Source of the DNA: Rugalucina vietnamica | Lineage: Eukaryota; Mollusca; Bivalvia; Lucinida; Lucinidae | Assembly (NCBI GenBank): GCA_964017185.1 | Contig: OZ024869.1 | Location: 8,702,501 to 8,766,500, forward strand | Length of the DNA stretch: 64,000 nucleotides | Reading direction: 5' to 3' | Part shown: positions 51,334 to 62,050 of the stretch, one piece after another | Position numbering within the stretch: position 1 is the stretch's first letter | How the letters are laid out: each line of letters opens with the position of its first letter | Program-made: the position numbers and the translations under genes | The notes under the pieces: model-generated | Seen by the model: only the letters and a program-made list of their open reading frames with translations | The model's database searches: none | What the model was told of the DNA's origin: nothing

Positions 51334-54300
51334 TTAAGAGGCGAAATGTTTTACGATAATACCCATAAATATACTTAGTTTTGCTACGCTTTCTGTGTCT
51401 TCTTGTGTAAGGAGAGATCTAAACAATAACATGTTTGGTCTTCTGTAAAACCGTTTGTCGATATATTTAAGTCGTTGTGTTTTGAAGGCTGGGCATTCAA
51501 GTAAATAGTGATATTCATCACCTAAAGAACCTGTTGTACACAAAGGGCATATACGTTCATCTAGGTCAATATCGTACCATCTACCAGTCTCAATTGGTAA
51601 CCTGTGATTGGAAGTACGGAAACGAACCATATTCAGGACTAAATGCTTAGGTAGAGTGGTAAAGTAACTTTCAAGAGCAATACGATCTTTGAAAGAATAA
51701 TATGCGGTGCCCTTCGACGACTCTGATAAATTTTCATGCCATTTCTGTTGAAATTGGTCTATTAAAATTTGCTTAACAATATCCTTGCAATTACCATCAT
51801 TTAACTCATTTTGATATTCCCAAATGTCATTTCTGCCTACACTACTTAATATATTTTTAACACAGGTAATCCACTTAGAGTCATGTTGGTCATAGTTCCT
51901 TAAAAATTGATACAAAAGAAAGGAAATTTTCGTGAATTTTCCGCAAATTAATTTGTTCCAGAAGCTGACAATACGCGTTTTAATTGTAATTTCTAGAGGT
52001 ACACGACCCAATTCCGCATACAACATATATAGCGGTGTACTTTTCCGTGATTTTGTGATTTTCCGAAGAAATTCTGTGTGTACTGTTTCTATAATATCTA
52101 AATTTTCGAAGCCCCAAATTTCACATGCATAGGTTAGTATCGGCAGGACTGTGTGGTCAAATAATTGCAACTGTAAATCTACGGGTAAATAAAGGTTATT
52201 TATACGACAAAAAAGTAGATGCATGGCTTTTTTAGCTTGTTCTACAATGTGCTTTCTACAGTTAAGGAAACTACGTGACCCTGAGAAAATAACTCCAAGA
52301 TATTTATACCTATCTACTATTTCAACAATTTTACCAGACAGTCTAAATTCCATTATATCTGTTTTTTTAGCTCCAAATACAACGACTTTGGTTTTATTTA
52401 TATTAACGGTTAACTTCCAAGTCGAGCAATAATTGTGAAAACTATCTAGGAGTCTTTGAAGAGCAATTTCACTATCTGCAAGAAGCACAGTGTCGTCAGC
52501 GTAGAGGAGAACTATTAGTTTGAAGTATGTGTAAAATTCATCATTATTACATTCAAAATCAATTCCTAAGTCTGGTCTATCAAGAAAATTCTCAAGGTCA
52601 TTTAAATAGATTGAGAACAAGACAGGTGAAAGGTTTTCACCCTGTCGAACACCACAAGCACTGGCAAAGAAAGAAGAATTTTCTCCATTTACAGAGACAC
52701 ATGATTTAATGTCATCATACATGTTGTAAATAACTGTCAGGACTTTTCCTTTGATTTGCATGTTTAATAGTTTTTGCCAAAGACCTATCCTCCATATAGA
52801 GTCAAAAGCAGAAGAGAAGTCAACAAAACAACAAAAAAGTTTCTTTTTATGATATTTTAGAATTTCAATGACTGCGTTTAATGAAAAAATATGATCTAAA
52901 GTAGAGTAATCTTTTCTAAACCCAGCTTGGTTTTCTAATAAGAGCATTGATTCTTCAAGATAGTTTGACAAGCGATTATTAAGAATAGAAGTAAAGAGCT
53001 TTCCAAGGCAGCTAAGAATAGTAATTGGTCTAAAGTTATTTACATCGTTTGAATTACCTTTATTCTTATAAACTGGTTTTATTATGCCTACAGTCCACTG
53101 TTCTGGAAAGTTACCGGTGTCTAAAATAATGTTAAATAAGGCTTCATATACAGGGATCAATATATGTTTAGTGTTTTTTATGTATTCATTTGCAATTGAG
53201 TCATACCCTGCAGCTTTACCATTTTTTAATTTATTTATATTCCGCATAATTTCGTCTCGTGTAATGTAGGAATTGAGCTCATCAGTGCCGTTGACTGGGT
53301 CAAATGACCCCAGGTTAAAATTCGTGTCGTCTGTTTGTGATGCATTGAGCTTCTTAAAATGTTCTGTGAATTCATCGAGGCTAGGCATGTTTTTGTTAGA
53401 TCTGTTATTAAGACTGTTTAATAATTTCCAGTATTCTTTTGGTTTAGATTTTTGCATTTTTCTTAATTTTGTTTCATTCTGTTGCCTATATTGTGAAATA
53501 TATTTGTCCATGGTTTTTTTGTATTCTTTACTGAAGTAAGTCAAGTTATCTTTATCTCGCCGTTCTTTTGTATTATGGTATCGCCGTTTAGCTAAATGGT
53601 ATTTTCTACGCGCATTTTTACATTGAGGGCCGAACCAAGGTTTGTTTTTAACATGAGCAGAGGTACTGTTAAATTGACGTTTCTTCATAGGAAAAGACTG
53701 TTTTCGGGAAAGTTGAAATAGTTCACTAATCATGTCAGTCGCCGCGTTAACGGCATCGCGACCATCATCCGATCTAAGTAATGTTAAAATATCCTCAACG
53801 GCCTGCAAATTTATATTATTAGCAAACGTATCCGAGTATTTACTGTTCCAGCGTGGAATATTAGCATCGTTATTTGAGATGTCATGCAGCGATACAGGTA
53901 TTTTCGCTCGTTTTATTGTGGTTTGAAGTAAACGATGGCCATCACTTAAAATGGGGTCTAACTCAATTACATCAAAATTTAATAAATGATTAAACATACT
54001 AGCTGACGCTATCGTATAATCTATCACAGAGACTTGTTTAAATGTAAATTTTCCGACAGATTTATCATGCCCTATCCGACCGTTAGCTATAAACAAATTA
54101 TTATTTTTGCACAAGCTAAGTAAAGTATTTCCGTGATTATTGCTATGATTGTCCTGGGAACATCTATTTTTTAAAATATTAAGACTTTCCAATTTGCTTA
54201 TATGGCTAAAGAATTCCATCGTTTCAGAGTCAAAATCAAAAACATCAGACAAAAAAGTATCCGCTTCAATATAGTCCGGTTGATCAGAGGTTCGCGAATT

Positions 54301-54798
54301 AAAATCACCTGTGAGCATAACATTCTCATTCGAGCTACAAACAGAAGTGATTTCTGAGTCAAGTTGCATCATTTCATCTGCATTAAAAAACGTGGAGCCT
54401 TCCGGCGGGATATAGACCACACCTAATATATAATTCTCGTTTGAATAAAAAAGCTTTTTATCTAATTTTAACCACATTACATAATCAGAGTCAGTTTCTG
54501 TCTTAGTAACATATTTAGCTAGGCAGTCTTTGACATAAACAACAATACCACCAGAACGTCTTAAGAAAACTTGTTTCCGTGGCTGTTGAAAAGCGGTAAA
54601 TCCGGGAAATTGAATGATGTCAGTATTGTCAATCTTCGCCTCAGTAAAGCACAAAATATCATAGTTTTTAAAGTAATCAACAAAATCAGGATAATTCGAT
54701 CGTTTTCGAAGGCCACAAACGTTTAAAGTTCCGATTGTCAAAATTTCAGATAAATGGGTGGAATCAGTTTGATTATTTTCAACTGCTCCCCCGTCTCC
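51334..54798 (-). CDS. LINE ORF2: APE endonuclease and reverse transcriptase
   Basis: About 1,154 residues, uninterrupted. N-terminal APE-type endonuclease: TIGTLNVCGLRKRS, ILCFTEAKID (catalytic Glu), MLTGDFNSR, and the SDGHRLL His near residue 270. Reverse transcriptase: NNFRPITILSCLGKLFT, ENQAGFRKDYSTLDHI, CCFVDFSSAFDSIWR (motif A), CGVRQGENLSPVLFSIYL (motif B), VLLYADDTVLLAD (motif C), RYKYLGVIFS. The C-terminus has a CCHC-like cluster CPLCTTG..EYHYLLEC. No RNase H is seen. It nicks target DNA and reverse transcribes element RNA. The frame is open from directly after the ORF1 TAG (54,799). There is no ATG in the first ~85 codons, which already include the endonuclease start, so the protein must begin by read-through or at a non-AUG codon. 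Clade not assigned with confidence (I/Jockey/CR1 group). Confidence 0.9.
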   Translation of the reverse strand, partial: GDGGAVENNQTDSTHLSEILTIGTLNVCGLRKRSNYPDFVDYFKNYDILCFTEAKIDNTDIIQFPGFTAFQQPRKQVFLRRSGGIVVYVKDCLAKYVTKTETDSDYVMWLKLDKKLFYSNENYILGVVYIPPEGSTFFNADEMMQLDSEITSVCSSNENVMLTGDFNSRTSDQPDYIEADTFLSDVFDFDSETMEFFSHISKLESLNILKNRCSQDNHSNNHGNTLLSLCKNNNLFIANGRIGHDKSVGKFTFKQVSVIDYTIASASMFNHLLNFDVIELDPILSDGHRLLQTTIKRAKIPVSLHDISNNDANIPRWNSKYSDTFANNINLQAVEDILTLLRSDDGRDAVNAATDMISELFQLSRKQSFPMKKRQFNSTSAHVKNKPWFGPQCKNARRKYHLAKRRYHNTKERRDKDNLTYFSKEYKKTMDKYISQYRQQNETKLRKMQKSKPKEYWKLLNSLNNRSNKNMPSLDEFTEHFKKLNASQTDDTNFNLGSFDPVNGTDELNSYITRDEIMRNINKLKNGKAAGYDSIANEYIKNTKHILIPVYEALFNIILDTGNFPEQWTVGIIKPVYKNKGNSNDVNNFRPITILSCLGKLFTSILNNRLSNYLEESMLLLENQAGFRKDYSTLDHIFSLNAVIEILKYHKKKLFCCFVDFSSAFDSIWRIGLWQKLLNMQIKGKVLTVIYNMYDDIKSCVSVNGENSSFFASACGVRQGENLSPVLFSIYLNDLENFLDRPDLGIDFECNNDEFYTYFKLIVLLYADDTVLLADSEIALQRLLDSFHNYCSTWKLTVNINKTKVVVFGAKKTDIMEFRLSGKIVEIVDRYKYLGVIFSGSRSFLNCRKHIVEQAKKAMHLLFCRINNLYLPVDLQLQLFDHTVLPILTYACEIWGFENLDIIETVHTEFLRKITKSRKSTPLYMLYAELGRVPLEITIKTRIVSFWNKLICGKFTKISFLLYQFLRNYDQHDSKWITCVKNILSSVGRNDIWEYQNELNDGNCKDIVKQILIDQFQQKWHENLSESSKGTAYYSFKDRIALESYFTTLPKHLVLNMVRFRTSNHRLPIETGRWYDIDLDERICPLCTTGSLGDEYHYLLECPAFKTQRLKYIDKRFYRRPNMLLFRSLLTQEDTESVAKLSIFMGIIVKHFAS

Positions 54799-54801
54799 CT
54801 A
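54781..54801 (-). promoter_or_regulatory. Candidate UAG read-through site between LINE ORF1 and ORF2
   Basis: On the minus strand the ORF1 end reads CAAACA-TAG-GGAGACGGGG-GAGCAG, followed by GTT-GAA in the same frame straight into the endonuclease. UAG followed by a G-rich purine tract is the kind of context known to favour read-through. Alternatives: reinitiation at a near-cognate codon such as the TTG at 54,741, or a simple nonsense mutation in a one-ORF element. Confidence 0.5.
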
Positions 54802-56298
54802 TGTTTGCGACAAAGTTTGACGGGGGGTCTGAGCGTCCTGTTTATCGCGACTTTTAGAAACCGATCTGGATCTACTCTGGCTGCGGCTAGTACTCCCTTT
54901 CGAATTCTGCTTTGCTACTGGTCGACCTCTGGCATTCTCGCTGGGTTTTGCAGCGCTAGTCTGCTGCAAGTCCTGCACATCAATCGTCGGTGGTGGTATA
55001 CGTACTGGCCCAGGTTTAGAAACCGGGGCTGTCTGCCCTATTGTAACTCCCGTATCGAAACTGGATGTGCCCGTTGCCGAGGACACTAACGATGCTCCGG
55101 ATGTACTCTCAATTCGACCGCTGTGAAAACCATGAACATTCGTGGGTGGGGGCGGGGGTGGGGGAGGGGGTGGCATTGAAGCACCGCTTTGGCTGACCGC
55201 TCCACCGCTAGCACCATTTCCCAACTGTCCATTCATCAGCGAATTCTGTCTATTCAACGTTGTGTTATTTACACTTGTCATGTTCAACGGTTGACTGGGC
55301 ATAGTACTATTATTGACCGATATATCGTTACTACGCATTCTTTGCTGACTCGGGTGTTTACCATCTATTCTGCTGCCTTTCATGATCGAATCCCATTCTG
55401 GGAATAAGTCTAACACGACCTGATTGTCAACAATTAATTTGGCAGGGTACCCAACCGACACCTTAACCTGATTGTCCTGGCTTTTAATAGACTTGAGTTC
55501 CTCCCACAGTAACTTGCGCGCATTTGTAACCTCCTGTGGATAATCACGAGATACACTGTTCGCTGTGCCCTTTAGAATACGACCCTGCGACATTATGTTT
55601 TCAGTGGTGACGTAGTCCCTGAAGGCGACTATTATCGGCCTAGTCTTGCCTAACATGAATTTGCCAACACGATGTGCTCTTTCAATAACGACTGCGTCAC
55701 GCCTCAATCCAAATTTCTCACAGACAAAATTACAGATTTTCTCTCTGCAGTCCTCGTTGCGCATTTCACCGAACCCGTAGAACAACAAATTATTACGTCG
55801 ACCTCTCGCTTCGATGTCGATCGACTTGTATTCTAAAAGTTTAATTCTGTCCTCGTAAGACTTCAAAACGCCCTCGACAGCTTTAAGGCGCTTTTGCCCG
55901 CGCGCTAAACTATCAAGCTTACAATCAATTCGGTTAAACCGGTTTTCATTCATGGCAACTTTTGACAGGATCAATGAAACTTTTTCCTCAAGTCCTAATG
56001 CGTCATAATCAGTCTCATCCTCGGCTTGAGAAGAATTAATGTTACCTCCTGACCCGGTATGTTGGCGACGCCGTTTGCCCCGTCTCCGGTCCACAGGCTG
56101 GAATTCATTAGCACTAGGTGTATCCGAGAATAAATCCTCACAATCACTCGAGTCTGTGCCGCCATCTTGGGTTTGATCAGACAACACAGCAAACATATTA
56201 CAGTCATTTCTCGAATATTTCACACCGAAATTACCACCCCTACCGCCCAGAACGAGCCCTCCTCTCATCCAACGTCCCCTGTACTGAGAATACGGCAT
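54799..56298 (-). CDS. LINE ORF1: coiled-coil, RRM-like RNA-binding protein
   Basis: 499 residues from ATG 56,298. Residues ~1-35 Gly/Arg-rich (RGGLVLGGRGGNFG), then an acidic Ser/Asp stretch and a basic RRRGKRRR nuclear-signal-like patch. Residues ~110-165 form a coiled coil (LGLEEKVSLILSKVAMNENR onward). Next comes an L1-ORF1p-like RRM with NNLLFYGFGE, ERAHRVGK and RPIIVAFRDY, and a C-terminal domain (SVSRDYPQEV, KLIVDNQVVLDLFPEW). The tail is low-complexity with a run of about ten prolines (around 55,142-55,172) and Ser/Arg repeats (SRSQSRSRSVSKSRD). Such proteins coat LINE RNA as trimers. It ends at TAG, after which the same frame continues as ORF2 with no gap. Confidence 0.88.
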   Translation of the reverse strand: MPYSQYRGRWMRGGLVLGGRGGNFGVKYSRNDCNMFAVLSDQTQDGGTDSSDCEDLFSDTPSANEFQPVDRRRGKRRRQHTGSGGNINSSQAEDETDYDALGLEEKVSLILSKVAMNENRFNRIDCKLDSLARGQKRLKAVEGVLKSYEDRIKLLEYKSIDIEARGRRNNLLFYGFGEMRNEDCREKICNFVCEKFGLRRDAVVIERAHRVGKFMLGKTRPIIVAFRDYVTTENIMSQGRILKGTANSVSRDYPQEVTNARKLLWEELKSIKSQDNQVKVSVGYPAKLIVDNQVVLDLFPEWDSIMKGSRIDGKHPSQQRMRSNDISVNNSTMPSQPLNMTSVNNTTLNRQNSLMNGQLGNGASGGAVSQSGASMPPPPPPPPPPTNVHGFHSGRIESTSGASLVSSATGTSSFDTGVTIGQTAPVSKPGPVRIPPPTIDVQDLQQTSAAKPSENARGRPVAKQNSKGSTSRSQSRSRSVSKSRDKQDAQTPRQTLSQT

Positions 56299-56385
56299 TT
56301 CAGTCTTTAATTCCAGCAAAAAAGATTCAAAATTTCTTAGCGATATTCACACCGTCTTGCTGACACAGTCACGTGATGTCACCCT
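56299..56385 (-). other. LINE 5' leader (short)
   Basis: Only about 90 bp separate the ORF1 start from a fragment of a GAGCCGC-type MITE, so the 5' untranslated region is short or truncated. An internal promoter cannot be recognised by eye. Confidence 0.5.
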
Positions 56386-56430
56386 ACATGTGTCCGACCT
56401 AGTCGGAAACCCAGATTGTTGGTTCTCTTA
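56386..56430. repeat. Right-end fragment of a GAGCCGC-type MITE
   Basis: GTGTCCGACCTAGTCGGAAAC then CCAGATTGTTGGTTCTC matches the right part of the family (TGTCGGAC-TGTTCGGAAAC..GTTGGTTTTCCC). The LINE 5' junction lies at its left edge. Confidence 0.65.
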
Positions 56431-57147
56431 TACAGTTTGTACTGAGGACTGACACAAAGGAAATAATGGATCATCTGAGTGAGCAGTTTTTTAAAGGTGG
56501 TCATTCAGTTAACTATTATAATACATAAAGCTGAAACATTGCATAAGCCAAAAACCGCGCCTTTGAACTTGCTATAGAAGTAATGTGAAACGCATGTGTT
56601 GTGTTTTGTAATACATATAAACTATACGTTGTATTGCAGGGCGCTACTTCAGTAAGGCATATTATATAGTGCACGCACGGTATGATTCAAAGAATCCGTC
56701 ACAATTTCAGAATTTTGATTTTAGAACCGCAATACGGCATTATACTGGCTAGCCGGGATTTTGTACTGTTTGCACTGTCAATGTTCCCGCTATCACTTTC
56801 TGAGATCTTCAAATCCTGCTTATTACTCGCGTATCGGATGAACTAGAATAGAAAAGCCTACATAATGCTTTTTGCGTCTCATAACTTTGTTTGGCGTACA
56901 TTGCAAAGCCTAATACCACGTTTCAACTTGCGTAAGGAAATGGCTGGGTGAGTGAGTTAGTGATGCTGCATGATGGCTTAAAATGAGATGTACTTGGATT
57001 TTCGCGTCTTCACTCAATACTCTTATTTTATCATAATCCGATTTGTGATATCACGTAACTTTAAACTGATTTAAAACTGTGCAGGCTCTCATTACCGCAG
57101 TTTCCCATGCCAAGAAGTTAAAAAAATGCATACTTATCATAATTGAT

Positions 57148-57153
<6 letters not shown>
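56431..57153. other. Diverged non-coding block
   Basis: No gene seen. 56,915-56,985 (ACCACGTTTCAACTTGCGT, AGGAAATGGCTGGGTGAGTG) and 56,790-56,830 (TTTCTGAGATCTTCAAATCC) match 59,235-59,420, so this is one member of the tandemly related blocks filling the last 7.5 kb. Confidence 0.5.
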
Positions 57154-57208
<55 letters not shown>

Positions 57209-57210
57209 GA
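57154..57210. repeat. (CT)n and (CTAT)n microsatellite
   Basis: About 40 bp of TC dinucleotides followed by four CTAT units. Confidence 0.95.
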
Positions 57211-57713
57211 TCCATTTTCATCTTTAAAGTACGAAACTCATGGTTGTTACTGTGGGTTCCGAAATCAAACGAAAGCAAGGTAGAAGTCGGAACTTCTCCG
57301 CTTCACATAACAACAAGATGGCTTTTCCAGAAATCTGAATTCATGGCTGAATGTGGTTTGCATTTTCTCTGATAATTTACCATGATGCCAAGACAATGAA
57401 ATCTTAACAATTTTTATTCAGTTATACAACAAAACCTGTATACCAGACGATTAGTGATTGTGCAAAATACTTTCATGACAGAGTGCCTGCTTCAAAATAT
57501 TTTGACTGTAAATGGGTAAAAGGGTATGTTGAACTGCCGAATTTCGCAAATTTCACACCCATGTTTAAAATTGGTACCAATATGTCCCATTTTGGAAATA
57601 TAACTTTTGAGTACGTTGAATTTCGATTTTTTAAGGGGTTGTAGTTTATTCTCAAAGTTCACACGTTTATGGTTTGACGTGCAAAATAATTGGTACGTAT
57701 TCATCCCATCTAT
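57211..57713. repeat. Duplicated block, related to 60,400-60,590
   Basis: 57,345-57,450 (TTCATGGCTGAATGTGG, AGACAATGAAATC, ATTCAGTTATACAACAAAA) matches 60,425-60,560. No gene. Confidence 0.55.
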
Positions 57714-58350
57714 GAAGAATTGGTATGGATTTTCTCCTTTGTGAAAAAGTGTTGCCTCATATTCACATGTGAAAGTAAATTTGACGTGTGAAGAATTGGT
57801 ACGTCTTTATCCAATATGTGAAGAATTGGTTTTAAGTTGTCACATATTATGATGTGAAGAATTAGAATCGTAGTCAAAGACACATCAGACGGGTAGTTTT
57901 TCGCCATGTGAATAGTACGCATGAATGATACATAATTTTTGACTTCTCACGGAAATATGAATTATTGGAATGGAATGAAATTGTGACGCATTGGTACCAG
58001 TCTTTCACGAGCATTGAAGAATTTGTACCAATATTTAGTTTAAACATATTTATTCAAATAAATCACATACATATATAAATCATACATTTACATGCAATAC
58101 AAATTAGGATTAGAATGGAATACCAATATTTCACGAGCATTGAAGAATTTGTACCAATATTTTATTAGCTGTGAAGAATTTGTACCAATATTTCACAAGG
58201 GGAAATTTTCGAAGTAGTGTGTAATTTGCGGTTCAGCAAGTGTGTCATTCAGTGATGTTGAACTTAATGGGTGCGTTTCAAATCACGAAAAACTACCCAT
58301 CGGAAGTGTCTTTGTTTTATTCCAATTCTTCACTGCACAATATGTGACAC
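57714..58350. repeat. Minisatellite-like tract of GTGAAGAATTNGTACC units with inverted outer arms
   Basis: Degenerate GAAGAATT(G/T)GTACC units at about 57,714, 57,786, 57,818, 57,853, 58,013, 58,143 and 58,171, several followed by AATATTTCAC. The outer arms (AAAGACAC..GGGTAGTTTTTCG at 57,870-57,903 and CGAAAAACTACCC..GTGTCTTTG at 58,286-58,316) are inverted repeats, so the tract can fold back. Non-coding. Confidence 0.7.
58037..58120 (-). mobile_element. Short retroelement tail with 11-bp target duplication
   Basis: TACCAATATTT is repeated at 58,026-58,036 and 58,121-58,131. The 84 bp between are A-rich on the minus strand (TTATTTGAATAAATATGTTT) like a LINE or SINE tail. Since the target is itself repetitive, unequal exchange is an alternative. 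Confidence 0.6.
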
Positions 58351-58365
58351 ATTGGTACTGATAGT

Positions 58366-59010
58366 GACAGCATTGCTTGTTTGCTGAACAGTTTAAAAGT
58401 GTGGCAGAATTAACAAGTTTTATACTGAATGTGAATCTGCTACATGTTAGAACAAATAGAATGAAGCCAAAATACAGATTTTCTCACGATGAAGCACGTT
58501 TCTTGTCTCAGTCTGTGATCTTTATATGGATAAAACCAATCAGGTTCTTTGATGAATTGTCTATGATGGCAATTAGACAGACGTAACCACGTGTGGCAAC
58601 TTCCTTTGAATTTGAAAAGTTAAAAGTACGCAATGACCAGGAAATATAGCGCAATCAGAGCGAAAGTCTCACTTCTAAAACCGAGATGGGAAAAAACGTA
58701 AAATGACAACCAAGAACTAATAAATACAAAACATATGTAATAATACTCATTATGTTTTTGCAGTTGTCTTAGTCTAACTCAGGTTGATGAAAGGCAAAAT
58801 GAAAAAGAAAAAAAAAACATAGTGAAGCAGTGACTTGGAACAAGCACACACATAGCCAAATTCCCGCCAAAACAGCACGGTCGAAAACAATCAACTTAAC
58901 AAATTATAACTTCTTACTAAACGGGAGTAGTCGGTCATCTGAGGGAGCAGCTCTTTCCAACACGGTATTCAAACCCCAACAAGCTAGAAGCGTTATTAAA
59001 ATAGACACGT
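58366..59010. repeat. Duplicated block, copy 1 (uninterrupted)
   Basis: 58,370-58,660 matches 62,425-62,690 (ATACAGATTTTCTCACGATG, TTCTTGTCTCAGTCTGTGAT). 58,735-59,005 matches 63,443-63,705 (GCATAGCCAAATTCCCGCCA, TCATCTGAGGGAGCAGC). The middle (58,613-58,720: GCGCAATCAGAGCGAAAG, AACCGAGATGGGAAAAAACG) resembles a decayed minus-strand Naiad 3' end. Confidence 0.7.
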
Positions 59011-61213
59011 ATCATCTTGCAGTGCTCTTTATAATGATAAAATTAATCGAAAAATGTGCTTCTGTGTTTCCTTAGCATTACAAAGAACTGATTGATTAAG
59101 GCAACTTATCAAGTACACACGCAGGCCATGATATAGCAATTTCTGCCACTTTGTCTAAAGCCGCTAAATCGCATTATGCTGACTAGCCACGTTTCTTTTA
59201 TGTTTTCACTGTTTTTCGATGTCACCTCTATCACTTTCAGAGATCTTCAAATCCAGCTATCACTTGTGTATGGAAAAAGAAACAAAACACTGACTAACTA
59301 TATAAAGAGATGTGCGTCTAAAATGCTTGCTTTGTTCTCATTGCATAGCTGCAGCTGAATACCAAATGTTTCAACTTAAGTGTGGAAATTACGAGGTGGG
59401 TGACATTCATTTAGTGATCTTATTTTGTTATGCTATACCATGCGTTGAAATGGAATATTATGAATTATCTTTGAATATTTCGTTCTTTGCTCAATTAGGC
59501 CCCATCCCATTGAGGGCGTGAAAATTAGACGGGGTGCTTGTGCTTACAGGTAAAGCTAATAGCCGACTGACCTGCCAGCTGTGACCGCTATGATCTAAGC
59601 CTGTCCACAGGCGCTTGAATGCCTATATCGTATTATACTCATGGTATATGTCAAACAAATGTCAATATAGAATATATAGAATATATATATTGACCTAAGA
59701 CACTACCTTAATCTGATGATTTTTGGGTCACTAAAATAACTTCAAGCACCTGTGTATGTCCAGGAAAAGTAGTTACGACGGTCATCCAAGATTTGAAAAT
59801 GGTCTCATATCTCTCAAATGTCGTATAAAAAATCAAAATATGCTTATCAAATGAGGCCATGGATGTTGCCTACTGGTGTGTGAAATATGAAGTCTTTATC
59901 ACGATCTTAACTGATGCTGTAACAATTCGTTTGCAACACGGTAAGGGCGCATTGCCACGAGAATCGCAATTGTGTCTACATTTTTTACTGAGAGTGGGGG
60001 GGTAGGGTAGGCAAAGTTAATTAGCTGGTAATTGTTTTTCCAAACGATGTACATGTAGGTCCACACATATGCAGGTACATGCGTTTATAACTGAGACAAA
60101 CCTTAGGGTAAAACATTTTGTTTTATGTGGTCATTGTTAGAACTTATTGAATGACATTCGTAAGTTGCAAAAATGGGTGACTACATTAAAAAAAAAAAAC
60201 AGTTTGCATATCGTCACATCATAATATTGGGAATCAGTCTTATAAAATTTTGGACAATTTAAAGCAGCAAATCGAACAAGCAAACGATTTAGTTTTCATT
60301 TGTCTTTAATAGCAGGTTAGAAGTAGTTGCCGCTCTTCTTCTTACAAAATACTCAAAGAAAATGTTTTCGACAAATCTGACTCATGTCTGGAGACGTAAT
60401 GCAAATTATGCATTCCGTAACGTTCATGGCTGAATGTGTTCGGCATTTTATCTGACAATTTCCCATGTAGACGAGACAATGAAATTCGAATAATGCTGAT
60501 TATCTTATTTTCATTCAGTTATACAACAAAAAAAACGTCTACTATAGACGACAAATGATCGTGCAGAATAGTTTAGTGTTAGAGTGTACCGGTTAGAGTG
60601 ATTGTACGGGTAGTCGTATTGTAAAATCTGGGTAGAATGACGTCTTTATGATATTCATGTTGACTCTGAACCATGATTGAAATTAAGAGAATAAAATCGG
60701 ACAAAATAAAGCATTGGCCTAATATAAAAATCTATGGCCAAAAACATTATGTGATCTTTGATTCAACGACAAATGTATCACGACTAGGTTCCTTGTCTGT
60801 AATTTAGAGTCCAGTCAACATGTTTCAGATAAACTACTTATTTATTAGTTTACCAGCTGAATGGTGAGGGTGTTTAGCCGGTCATGTTTATCACTGATTA
60901 ATTAGATCATGTTAGATTAGAATAAGAGTAGTCTGGGCATTACTGATTAATTGTTATATAACAGCACCACAGACGCTATTCATGACGACAAACAAACTTC
61001 AGGAATCGGGTCCAAACTTTCACCTCCGACACGAGTGAGTTACCAACTGATATTTTAATTGTTCTTTTGGGAAACTATGACATGAAGAGGTCCACGCCAA
61101 ACGTTTGAATTGGGTGAAAGTAACAGCTTTTCTATTCTAGGTGGAGTGGCGTCTGATCCCGTTCCGCGCCTCGTAAATCATGTCTGAAAGTTACTATACA
61201 TGTATATACATAG
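59011..61213. other. No recognisable gene
   Basis: About 2.2 kb. 59,235-59,420 is related to 56,790-56,985 and 60,425-60,590 to 57,345-57,480. An AT-rich run (GAATATATAGAATATATATA) lies near 59,668. Open frames are short and domain-free. Confidence 0.45.
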
Positions 61214-62050
61214 TTGACAATCGCAATTTCGATGCCAGCTTCATCTCTACTAGAATTTGTCTCAGAATATAAGGAATCTCGAGAAGGACAGAGAATATGG
61301 CTCAGACCTCCTATTCACTGTACCCAATCGTGTAGAAAACGCGACGATTTTGGTAAAATCATGGCTGCCAAACTTAGGAGAGCTCAGCAAAACGTGTTTG
61401 TCGCAACAAATTGCAGCATAACTTAACAAAGGTTGACAAAGCGTGATGAAACATCGTAGTGATCGTTAGAGAACTGAAGAGAGCGTTGCGAAAATCGTAA
61501 GTGATCTTTAAACCAATCGTGTTCGCAACAAAACGTACTAGAGCGTGGGAAAGCGAAGAGTCAGATGATAATTGCGAAACAAATCGTGGAGCTCGCCGAT
61601 TTTTGCAAATCGTAGAGATCGGGGAGAATCGTGGTAAGTGTAAACCTATGCGGAGGATTTTATTTCTTCTTCGATGATATAGTACAGTGTGTGTTCTCTA
61701 TTGTTCACTATAGTGACTGCTTCAATTTGAAAAAAATCTTGCCCTTATGATATGTCATTTTATATTTCTAAACTTCACGCGCCGTGATAATTGTAACATT
61801 ACGTGACATATATAGTAGAACGAAGTCAACACCGTCAAAGACCGTAACGCACCGTAACTTAACGCAACAAAACATGTTGAGTATTCCGTAGGAAACAGGA
61901 CGAGACTTGAGACGACCGTGATCAAACGCAGCTGAACGTGGAAGATTCGTAGCTTGCCGGGCTATTCATTAGCTTCCCGTTGCACTACGGACCGCCTCCA
62001 AGTTTCGCTACGTACTGGTGTGTTACGTTCATCCCGTTTTATCGCAACCC
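61214..62050. repeat. CGATCGT-rich sequence related to the 22.8-26.6 kb element
   Basis: Words such as AATCGTGGTAAG, ACGATTTTGGTAAAATC and CGTAGAGATCG are dense. The right-end-like GAATCGTGGTAAGTGTAAAC-CTATGCGG (61,628-61,655) resembles the inward-read terminus of the TAA element (TGCAGCTTTCACGC..ACGATTC). The second part (61,800-62,050) repeats CGTAACG / CGCAACA words. I cannot define both ends. Confidence 0.5.
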
